Shown: piece after piece, positions 26,528 to 33,782 of the stretch | Numbering within the stretch: the stretch's first letter is position 1 | How the letters are laid out: every line of letters starts with the position of its first letter | Source: Opitutia bacterium | GTDB lineage: Bacteria; Verrucomicrobiota; Verrucomicrobiia; Opitutales; Opitutaceae | Assembly (NCBI GenBank): GCA_016187945.1 | Contig: JACPIT010000004.1 | Span: 242,854-306,853 of the forward strand | DNA: 64,000 bases | Direction: 5' to 3' | Notes under the pieces: generated by a model | What the model was told of the DNA's origin: nothing | The model's input: the letters and a program-made list of their open reading frames with translations, nothing else | The model's database searches: none | Position numbers and translations under genes: made by a program

Positions 26528-26664
26528 GAGCACTTTCAAGACAGGCGTGGCCGCGTTGGCGCGCAGCGACAACGCGGTTTCACTCGGGCGACGCTTGGCA
26601 GAATCTCGCTGCGCTCGGAACGCCACGGGCTCAAGCGCGGCTACACTTTTTCTGAATTTTGCTC
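26528..26664. repeat. Family-E dispersed repeat, copy 2
   Basis: gagcactttcaagacaggcgtggccgcgttggcgcgcagcgacaacg … ggctacactttttctgaattttgctcc, a direct copy of 21939-22078. It lies upstream of two genes and encodes nothing recognisable. Confidence 0.88.
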
Positions 26665-26776
26665 CCGGCCCCGACGCTCGGCGCGCGTTCACCGTCGGCG
26701 TGAAGAAAATCCCTCGCGCACTCCCGCGGGCGCGCCGCCCTTGCCTCGCCGGCGCCGCGCGCCATGCTCCGCGCCC

Positions 26777-26941
26777 GTGAAGAAGCCCAGCCCCGAGCAA
26801 CGCCAGCGCATGTGCACGCGCAAGCGCCGCTACCGCACGCAAGCCGACGCGCTCGACGCCGCTCTGCTCGCGGGCGTCGCACGGCAGCGCGACGCGTATC
26901 GCTGCCCGCTTTGCGGATTCTGGCACCTCACGAGCACCTGA
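26777..26941 (+). CDS. Small zinc-ribbon-like protein, 54 residues
   Basis: GTG 26777 gives KKPSPEQRQRMCTRKRRYRTQADALDAALLAGVARQRDAYRCPLCGFWHLTST. The C-terminal YxCPLCGFWHLTS together with MCTRKRRYRT forms a C…CxxC…H set found in short bacterial and phage proteins of unknown role. The track start 26741 adds a Pro/Arg stretch that is probably untranslated. Confidence 0.7.
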   Translation: MKKPSPEQRQRMCTRKRRYRTQADALDAALLAGVARQRDAYRCPLCGFWHLTST

Positions 26942-26966
26942 AAGGTCGGCGGGCGCGTCCTACCGC

Positions 26967-27392
26967 TCAGGCGAGGCTCGCTGCGAGCGAGATTTCGGCG
27001 TTCAGCACGCGCGAGACCGGGCAGTTGGCTTTCGCCTTCGCCGCGATCTCATGGAACTTCTCCGGCGTGATGCCCGGCACCTGCGCCCTCAACGTCAGGT
27101 GCGACGCGGTGATCGTCCAGCCCTTCGGCGGCACGTTGTCGAAATTCAGCTCGGCGCTCGACTCGAGGCGCGTCGGCGTGAACCCGGCTTCGCCGAGCGC
27201 GGCCGACAGCGCCATCGCGAAGCAGCCCGCGTGCGCCGCAGCGATGAGTTCCTCGGGATTCGTGCCGGCGCCCGACGCGAAGCGCGAGCCGAACGAATAC
27301 TCGGTGTTCTTCAACGCGCCTCCCGGCGCGGTCAGCGTGCCTTTGCCTTCCTTGAGCGAACCTTGCCAGACGGCGGATGCGGAACGTTTCAT
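26967..27392 (-). CDS. osmC: OsmC-family peroxiredoxin
   Basis: The 141-residue protein contains both redox Cys motifs of the OsmC family: AAHAGCFAMALSAAL and KANCPVSRVLNAEISL. The N-terminus MKRSASAVWQGSLKEGKGTL…TEYSFGSRF is typical of true OsmC rather than Ohr. It reduces organic hydroperoxides in the cytoplasm. It is divergent from the L,D-transpeptidase gene at 27479. Confidence 0.9.
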   Translation of the reverse strand: MKRSASAVWQGSLKEGKGTLTAPGGALKNTEYSFGSRFASGAGTNPEELIAAAHAGCFAMALSAALGEAGFTPTRLESSAELNFDNVPPKGWTITASHLTLRAQVPGITPEKFHEIAAKAKANCPVSRVLNAEISLAASLA

Positions 27393-27478
27393 GCCGCGGA
27401 CCGTCGCCAGAAATCGCCGTTTCGCAAGCCGCCGCCCGCTTGCCAGCTCCGCGCACGGGCCTCAACCTTCGCTCGTCC

Positions 27479-28453
27479 ATGCGCCGTCTTCTCCTCGTTC
27501 CGCTCGTGCTCGCTCTGCTCGCTCCGCTCCGTGCGCAGGAAAAAACACCCGCGTCCGAGACGCCGGCCGCGGAGCCGGCCGCGAGCGAGTTCGAGGCCCG
27601 GCCCGTGCAAAGTCTCCTCGAAGCGCAGGTCGAGTTGCACCGCCGCGGTTTCTCGTGCGGCTCGATCGACGGCGTGCGCGGTGCGCAAACCGCCGCGGCG
27701 CTCAAGGCGTTCCAACGCAGTGCCGGGCTCAAGGAAACCGGCGACCTCGATATGGCGACGCGCGAGGCGTTGCTGCTCACCGAACCCGCGCTCGGCGAGC
27801 ACTCGTTCACGCCCGAGGAGCTGGCGTCGCTGCATCCGGTGCCCGACACCTGGGTCGGCAAATCCGAGTTGGAGCGGCTCGGCCACGCGACCGCGCTCGA
27901 ACTCGCCGCCGAGCGCCACCGCGCCAACCCGAAATTGCTCCGCCAGCTCAACCCCGACTTCGATTGGGAACACCTGTTGCCCGGCGCCACCGTGCAGGTG
28001 CCGAACGTCGGCACCGTGCTGCTCGAGGGCAAAGCCGCGCTGCTCCACGTGCGCCTGAGCGAGCGCGAACTCGAAGTCACCGATCCCGACGGCAAGCTCA
28101 TCGCCCACTTTCCCGTCAGCATCGCGAAGATGGCCGAGAAACGCCCGGTCGGCGAACTCGTCATCAAGGTCGTCATCCCCGACCCGAACTACACGTTCGA
28201 CCCCGCGGTTTTTCCCGAATCGCAGGAAGCGCAGACGCTCGACCACAAACTGATTTTGCCGCCCGGACCGAACAACCCCGTCGGTGTCGCGTGGATCGGC
28301 CTCGACCGTCCCGGCTATGGCATTCACGGCACGCCCGAGCCGGAGAAAGTCGGCCGCACCGAATCGCACGGCTGCTTTCGCCTCGCGAACTGGGACGCGC
28401 GCACGCTCCTCGCGCTCGTCGACGTGGGCCTGCCGGTCGTCGTCGAACCCTGA
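27479..28453 (+). CDS. L,D-transpeptidase (YkuD) with peptidoglycan-binding domain
   Basis: ATG 27479 gives a signal peptide (MRRLLLVPLVLALLAPLRA). A PG_binding_1 domain follows (LLEAQVELHRRGFSCGSIDGVRGAQTAAALKAFQRSAGL). A LysM-like region (HRANPKLLRQLNPDFDWEHLLPGATVQVP) precedes the YkuD catalytic domain. The active site is HGTPEPEKVGRTESHGCFRLANWD with Cys in SHGCFRL. It forms 3-3 cross-links or anchors proteins to peptidoglycan in the periplasm. Confidence 0.92.
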   Translation: MRRLLLVPLVLALLAPLRAQEKTPASETPAAEPAASEFEARPVQSLLEAQVELHRRGFSCGSIDGVRGAQTAAALKAFQRSAGLKETGDLDMATREALLLTEPALGEHSFTPEELASLHPVPDTWVGKSELERLGHATALELAAERHRANPKLLRQLNPDFDWEHLLPGATVQVPNVGTVLLEGKAALLHVRLSERELEVTDPDGKLIAHFPVSIAKMAEKRPVGELVIKVVIPDPNYTFDPAVFPESQEAQTLDHKLILPPGPNNPVGVAWIGLDRPGYGIHGTPEPEKVGRTESHGCFRLANWDARTLLALVDVGLPVVVEP

Positions 28454-28550
28454 ACCCGGCGCGATCCGCCCGCGGTGGCATCGGGAGAATCCCGTGTAAC
28501 CCGTCCCGGGCGCGCGGAAACCTTTTCCGCCGCATGGCGTCTCACGACGC

Positions 28551-29069
28551 ATGAAAGCAATCCGTCTGCTTCTCCTCACCGCGGCGAGCGTCGCGATGTT
28601 CGCGACTGCACGCGCCGACCTCGATGTGTCGATTTCCGCCGACATCCGCCTCGGCCGCGCGCTTCCACCGCCGCCGCCGGAAATCGAAATCGTCGATCTG
28701 CCGGCACCGAAAGGTCCGCCGCCGTGGGCGCGACACGGATGGTTCACGCGCGAGCGCGTCTACTATTTTTATCCCGAAGCGGAGGTCTACTACCGCCCGA
28801 CGGATCGCATGTGGTTCTACGCCGATCACGGTGCGTGGCGCACGAGCATCGAGCTGCCGGTGTGGGTGCGCGTCGATCTCGGTCACAACGTCCAGCTCAC
28901 GATGACGACCGATCGGCCGTTCGAGCGGCACCGCGATGTCGTGGTCTACTACCCGCGCAGCTACTTCACGCACGTGCGCATCAAAGGTCCGCCGCCCGGC
29001 CACGACGAACGCCATGACCGCAACGACGATCGCGGTCACGGCCGCGGCAAAGGTCGCGACCGGCACTGA
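28551..29069 (+). CDS. Secreted hypothetical protein with basic His/Asp/Arg tail
   Basis: A signal peptide (MKAIRLLLLTAASVAMFATARA) is followed by a Pro-rich segment, then an aromatic-rich module (YYFYPEAEVYYRPTDRMWFYADHGAWRTSIELPVWVRVDLG). The tail is GHDERHDRNDDRGHGRGKGRDRH. The aromatic module resembles small periplasmic proteins of unknown role; the tail could bind metal. Confidence 0.75.
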   Translation: MKAIRLLLLTAASVAMFATARADLDVSISADIRLGRALPPPPPEIEIVDLPAPKGPPPWARHGWFTRERVYYFYPEAEVYYRPTDRMWFYADHGAWRTSIELPVWVRVDLGHNVQLTMTTDRPFERHRDVVVYYPRSYFTHVRIKGPPPGHDERHDRNDDRGHGRGKGRDRH

Positions 29070-29111
29070 GCAGCACGCACTGTCGCGGCGGAACGCGCCC
29101 GTTGCCGCATC

Positions 29112-30377
29112 TCACATCTGCTCGAGCGCCTGCCGGAGATCCCAGATCAAGTCGTCCGCGTTCTCGATGCCGATCGAAATGCGCACGAGATCGTCGGACA
29201 CACCGCTGGCCTTCTTCGCCTCGGGCGTCAGTCCCGAATGCGTCATCGCCGCCGGATGCTGCGCGAGCGACTCCGTCGAGCCGAGCGACACCGCGAGCTT
29301 GATCACCTTCAACGCATCGAGAAACCGGAACGCCTCCGCTTCGCCGCCCTTCACGAACACCGAGATGAGCGAGCCCGGGCCGGTCTGCTGCTTCTGGTAG
29401 ATCGCGTATTCCGCGTCGCCCGGCTTGAGCAAGCCGAGGAAGCTCACCGCGCGCACCTTCGGATGCGCCGCGAGAAACTCGGCGCATTTCTGCGCGTTCG
29501 TCGCGGCGGCTTCGGCGCGGATTTTCAGCGTCTCGAGCGAGCGCGTCAGCAGCCACGCGGTGTGCGGATTCGGCATGCCACCGAGGCTATTGCGCAGACC
29601 GGTGATCGCTTTGAGCAATTTCATGTCGTTCGCCAGCGCGACGCCGCCGACGACGTCCGAGTGACCGCCGATGAATTTCGTCGCGGAATAGAGCACCACA
29701 TCCGCCCCGTGCTTCGCCGGCTGCGAGAACACCGGGCCCGCCATCGTGTTGTCGACCATCACGAGCACCGCGCCGCTGTCAGGGCGCGAGTGCGCTGCCG
29801 CGAGCTGCTTCATCGCTTCGATGTCGGTGAGCTTGTTGTTCGGATTCGCCGGGGTCTCGATGAAGATCGAGCGCGTCGCCGGCCCGAAGAATTTCTTCGC
29901 CTCCTCGACCGCCGTCACGCCGGCGTGGATGAAATGCGACTTGATGCCGAACTTCGTCAGAAACCCGCGCATGAACGTCTCGGTGCCGCCGTAGAGTGGC
30001 GCGCACACGATCATCTCGTCGCCGGGCACGTGCGTCGCGAGGAGCGCCGTGCTGATCGCCGCCATGCCGCTCGAGAAACTGCACGCGCCCTTCATGCCCT
30101 CCCACATCGCCATGCGGTCCTCGAAAATCTCGAGATTCGGGTTGTTGAAACGCGAGTAGATGAGGCCCGCCTGATGCTTGCCCGTCGGCGCGCCGCCCTC
30201 GCCGCGCATCCACGCGAAGAATTTTTTGCCGTCCTCCGATTTCTTGAACGCGAACGTCGACGTGAGGAACACGGGCGGCTTCACGGCGCCCTCGCTCAGG
30301 AACGGATCGAAGCCGAGGCTGAGCGCGAGAGTTTCAGGATGAAGGTGGGCGGATTCTTCGGGAGACAACTTGGACAT
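29112..30377 (-). CDS. Cystathionine gamma-synthase/methionine gamma-lyase family PLP enzyme
   Basis: ATG 30377 (MSKLSPEESAHLHPETLALSLGFDP) gives 421 residues. The PLP-binding segment is GADVVLYSATKFIGGHSDVVGG with the Schiff-base Lys, preceded by MVDNTMAGPVFSQP. YSRFNNPNLEIFEDRMA and SLGSTESLAQHPAAMTHSGL are family hallmarks. It catalyses gamma-elimination or gamma-replacement on methionine-cycle amino acids; which one cannot be settled from sequence by eye. It stands alone, divergent from 30526. Confidence 0.88.
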   Translation of the reverse strand: MSKLSPEESAHLHPETLALSLGFDPFLSEGAVKPPVFLTSTFAFKKSEDGKKFFAWMRGEGGAPTGKHQAGLIYSRFNNPNLEIFEDRMAMWEGMKGACSFSSGMAAISTALLATHVPGDEMIVCAPLYGGTETFMRGFLTKFGIKSHFIHAGVTAVEEAKKFFGPATRSIFIETPANPNNKLTDIEAMKQLAAAHSRPDSGAVLVMVDNTMAGPVFSQPAKHGADVVLYSATKFIGGHSDVVGGVALANDMKLLKAITGLRNSLGGMPNPHTAWLLTRSLETLKIRAEAAATNAQKCAEFLAAHPKVRAVSFLGLLKPGDAEYAIYQKQQTGPGSLISVFVKGGEAEAFRFLDALKVIKLAVSLGSTESLAQHPAAMTHSGLTPEAKKASGVSDDLVRISIGIENADDLIWDLRQALEQM

Positions 30378-30525
30378 GCCGCCATGCGATATGACACGGC
30401 TCGCCAACGCAAGGCCGGGCTTGCCGATCGCGCGCGGCAGCCGACAGGCGGCTCGGAGCTTTCCCCACGCCCCTTTCCGAGGAAGCTGCGCAAGACATCC
30501 GTCCGCGCGCGCGCATCGTTTCGCC

Positions 30526-30831
30526 ATGCGCAAAACCAAACCCGCCGCTGCCGCCCGTTCCCGCAAAATCGAAGTCCCGCGCGACCCCGACGCCGGTCGC
30601 TTTTCCGAGCGAGACGTGACGCCACCGCGTCACCATGCGGTCGAAGGCGTCGATGCACGTGTCCGCGGTTCGCTCGAACCCGAATCGCCGATCGCGCGGG
30701 CATTGCAGGAGCATCCGCCCAAAGGCAAAGGGCAGCTCGACGTGGGCACCGGCGGCGACGCCGCGCGCCCCGGCAAGACTGGCATCGGTCCGACTTCGAT
30801 TCCTCCCCGGCGCAGCTATCGGCAAGCCTGA
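30526..30831 (+). CDS. Hypothetical disordered 101-residue protein
   Basis: ATG 30526 (MRKTKPAAAARSRKIEVPRDPDAGRFSERDVTPPRHH) is basic and Pro-rich. It continues with PIARALQEHPPKGKGQLDVGTGGDAARPGKTGIGPTSIPPRRSY. No globular domain or membrane segment is present. Conserved-looking Gly motifs and codon bias support coding. Confidence 0.6.
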   Translation: MRKTKPAAAARSRKIEVPRDPDAGRFSERDVTPPRHHAVEGVDARVRGSLEPESPIARALQEHPPKGKGQLDVGTGGDAARPGKTGIGPTSIPPRRSYRQA

Positions 30832-30924
30832 CGATATGACATGGCGGGGCGGGCGAATCGCCCATAGGCAGCCCGCGCTCCGCCCCGATGGCTCGCGCCG
30901 ACGCGCACCGATACAGTCCGCGCG

Positions 30925-31326
30925 ATGAAAACAATCCATGTCGCCGAAATGATCGCGCAAGGCGGACGCGATGGCCAAGTCGAGTCGCCCGAAGGCGGTT
31001 TCGCGGTGCAGCTCTCGACCGACGAACAGCCGGGCAGCGTGACGCCCGAGCATCTCTTCGCGGGCGCCTACGCTGCGTGTTTCCTCGGCGCCGTCGAAAA
31101 CGCCGCCCGCAAATCCCACCTGACGGTCAACGGCCTCACCGTCGTCGCGCGCGTGCACTTGGACGAAGACGAACGCGGCGGCTACAATCTCAACGTCGAC
31201 CTCCGCGCCACCATGCCGGGCTTCGAGGAGACCAAGGCGCAACACCTGCTCAATCTCGCGCACCAATCCTGCCCCTACTCGAAAGCCACCCGCGGCAACA
31301 TCAACGTCACGCTCGGGACGGATTAG
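30925..31326 (+). CDS. ohr: Ohr-type organic hydroperoxide reductase
   Basis: The 133-residue protein has TPEHLFAGAYAACFLGAVEN and AHQSCPYSKATRGNINVTL, the two Cys sites and the NATRGN-type ending characteristic of Ohr. It opens with the GGRDGQVES signature. It should act like OsmC on lipid and alkyl hydroperoxides. No OhrR-type regulator is adjacent. Confidence 0.87.
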   Translation: MKTIHVAEMIAQGGRDGQVESPEGGFAVQLSTDEQPGSVTPEHLFAGAYAACFLGAVENAARKSHLTVNGLTVVARVHLDEDERGGYNLNVDLRATMPGFEETKAQHLLNLAHQSCPYSKATRGNINVTLGTD

Positions 31327-31615
31327 CCACCGAAGATTTCACGCCCGGTTTGTCATCGCGAGCCGACGCCGTGGCTTCATCGGCCGGGAGTAGCGTCGCG
31401 CGACGGAGCGCAGCGAATGCGTGACTCGCGCGCCGCACCTCAGCGGCCTTTGCAACACAGCGATCGACGCGAAATCGGACGCGCGTCCCAATCCTCGCGA
31501 AGCGCGCAGCAAATTATGCAGCGTCGCCGGGCTTGCGCCCGGGTCGCCATTCCGGTGTCGTTCCTCCGGGCCGTCCCACGCACACCGCGTGGTTCGGCTC
31601 TTTTTGTTCTCCCCC

Positions 31616-33715
31616 ATGCATCACCCCCATCGGACTGCCCTTCTCCTGGCCTGTTTCGTGTGGCGCGCGGCTCTCTCGCTCGTCGCGGCCGAGCCGGTCG
31701 ACCTGAGTCGCGTGGAGCCGGTCGCCGCAGATCAACCGGTGCCCACCCAGGACTTTTTTCGCCCTGCACTCTTGCAGCAGCCGGCGTTGAATCCCTCCGG
31801 CACGCACATCGGCGCCATCATCACGGCCGGTTTCGACCGCCACGAACTCCTCGTCTACGAACTGAAGACGCAGAAGGCCGAGCGCATCGACTGCGAGGGC
31901 GACAAGGACATCTACCACTTCTCCTGGCTGAACGACCAGCGGCTCGTCTTCATGCTCAGCGGGCGCAAGCTCTACGGACTCGGCCTCTTCGCGCTCGATG
32001 TGAATTCGGTCCACGGCGCCTATCCGCTGCTCCAGTATTACGGCAGCGCGCTGGTATCCGTGCCGCGGCAAAACCGCCTCCAGCCGCTCGTGTGGAACCG
32101 CCGCGATTTTGAAACCGAAAAGGATCTCGGCGTCTGCGCGATCAACACCGGTCTGCGCACCGGCAAATTCGTCAACGCGCTCGCCGCCGGCGTCCGCTGG
32201 GAGGATTTGATGGACGTCCGCGACAACAACGAACGCCACATCATCACGCGCTACCCGGTCCCGGGAAAGGGCTTCGGCCTCGGTTATCTGACCGACAAGA
32301 ACGGCAACCTCGAATTCGCGTTCACGATGGAGCAAGGCGTCCAAAAACTCCTGCGCTTCGCCGACGGCCAATGGAAACCGTGCCCGATCGATCTCGACAC
32401 CGTCGACGTCCTCGGCTGCGGCGAGCAGCCGGGCGAACTGGTCGTGCGCGGCCCGCGCCAGGAAGGCCAGTCGCGCGCCCTGCAGTTCATGGATGCCGCC
32501 ACGGGCCGGCTCGGCGAGGTGCTGATGCAGGACAAAGATTACGACTTCTACGGCGGTGGCGTCTCCAACGGCTGGCTCTACCGCGATCCCGCGAACGGCA
32601 ATATCCTCGGCGCCTACTACGAGCGCGTCGGCCCGCACGTCGTTTGGTTCTCCGAGGGATATCGCGCGCTCCAGAAAATCCTCAGCGGCTTCTTTCCCAA
32701 ATTGGTTGTCCGCATCATCGGCAGCAACGAGGCGCAGAACTTTTTTCTGGTCGCCGTTTCCTCGGACCGCCAGCCCGTCACCTACCAGTGGGTCGACCTC
32801 GAAAAACGCACGGCCGGGCTGTTCAAAAGCTCCGCCCCGTGGATCGACCCGCAGCGGATGCGACCGATGATGCCGCTGAAATTCAAGACCGGCGATGGCC
32901 GCCAGCTCGACGCCTACGTCACGCTCCCCGCCGGCGCGTCGAAACAAAATCCGCCGCCGCTCATCGTCCTCCCGCACGGCGGCCCGTGGGCACGCGACAC
33001 CTGGGGTTTCGACCCCGAGGTGCAATTCCTCGCCAGCCGCGGCTACGCAGTGCTCCAGCCCAATTACCGCGGCTCGCCCGGCACGTCGTGGATGTTCCCC
33101 GAGTCCGATCGCTGGGACTTCCTGAAAATGCACGACGACGTGACCGCCGCCGCCAAAACGCTCGTCGCCTCCGGCCTCGTCGACGGCCGACGCGTCGCGA
33201 TCATGGGCGGATCGTTCGGCGGCTACCTCGCGCTCAGCGGTGCCGTCAAGGAGCCCGGATTCTATCGCTGCGCCGTCACCATCGCCGGCGTGTTCGACTG
33301 GGAGCAACTGATCCGGGAGCGAAAATTCGACCGCTACGATAACCCCACGTTCGACTACTTCCTCCGGAAACTCGGCGATCCGGCCAACCACCCGGAACGA
33401 TTCGCCGCCATCTCGCCCGTCCGCCACGTCGCCAGCGTCCGCGTCCCGGTCTTCGTCGCCCACGGCAAGGACGACCCCATCGCCGACATCAGCCAATCGA
33501 AGCGACTCATCGCCGAACTCGATAAACATCACGTCACTCACGAAAACCTGCTCGTTAGCGAAGAAGGCCACGGCATGGGGCATTTGAAAAACCAGGTCGA
33601 ACTCTACTCCCGCATCGAAGCCTTCCTCGCGAAGCACCTGATGCCGCTTCCGACTGCGGCCGCCGCGCCCGCGCCCGGGTCTGCATCCGTCACGAGCGAT
33701 CGCGGGACACCGTAG
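31616..33715 (+). CDS. S9-family prolyl oligopeptidase-like serine peptidase
   Basis: ATG 31616 provides a signal peptide (MHHPHRTALLLACFVWRAALSLVAAE). The N-terminal 400 residues are beta-propeller-like (…HIGAIITAGFDRHELLVYELKTQKAERIDCEGDKD…). The C-terminal alpha/beta hydrolase has Ser in IMGGSFGGYLALSG, Asp in VAHGKDDPIADIS and His in VSEEGHGMG. It probably cleaves short peptides in the periplasm. Track start 31421 adds spurious residues. Confidence 0.9.
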   Translation: MHHPHRTALLLACFVWRAALSLVAAEPVDLSRVEPVAADQPVPTQDFFRPALLQQPALNPSGTHIGAIITAGFDRHELLVYELKTQKAERIDCEGDKDIYHFSWLNDQRLVFMLSGRKLYGLGLFALDVNSVHGAYPLLQYYGSALVSVPRQNRLQPLVWNRRDFETEKDLGVCAINTGLRTGKFVNALAAGVRWEDLMDVRDNNERHIITRYPVPGKGFGLGYLTDKNGNLEFAFTMEQGVQKLLRFADGQWKPCPIDLDTVDVLGCGEQPGELVVRGPRQEGQSRALQFMDAATGRLGEVLMQDKDYDFYGGGVSNGWLYRDPANGNILGAYYERVGPHVVWFSEGYRALQKILSGFFPKLVVRIIGSNEAQNFFLVAVSSDRQPVTYQWVDLEKRTAGLFKSSAPWIDPQRMRPMMPLKFKTGDGRQLDAYVTLPAGASKQNPPPLIVLPHGGPWARDTWGFDPEVQFLASRGYAVLQPNYRGSPGTSWMFPESDRWDFLKMHDDVTAAAKTLVASGLVDGRRVAIMGGSFGGYLALSGAVKEPGFYRCAVTIAGVFDWEQLIRERKFDRYDNPTFDYFLRKLGDPANHPERFAAISPVRHVASVRVPVFVAHGKDDPIADISQSKRLIAELDKHHVTHENLLVSEEGHGMGHLKNQVELYSRIEAFLAKHLMPLPTAAAAPAPGSASVTSDRGTP

Positions 33716-33782
33716 CCGTCAGCGACCGCTTCGCGGCCCGCCCTTGCGCTCGCCGACCGCGCCCGCATAGTGCGCGGCACTC

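Noticed and set aside
30378-30525. SAM or other methionine-related riboswitch upstream of the PLP enzyme
   Set aside because: No recognisable riboswitch core or terminator could be seen in the 148-bp divergent gap.
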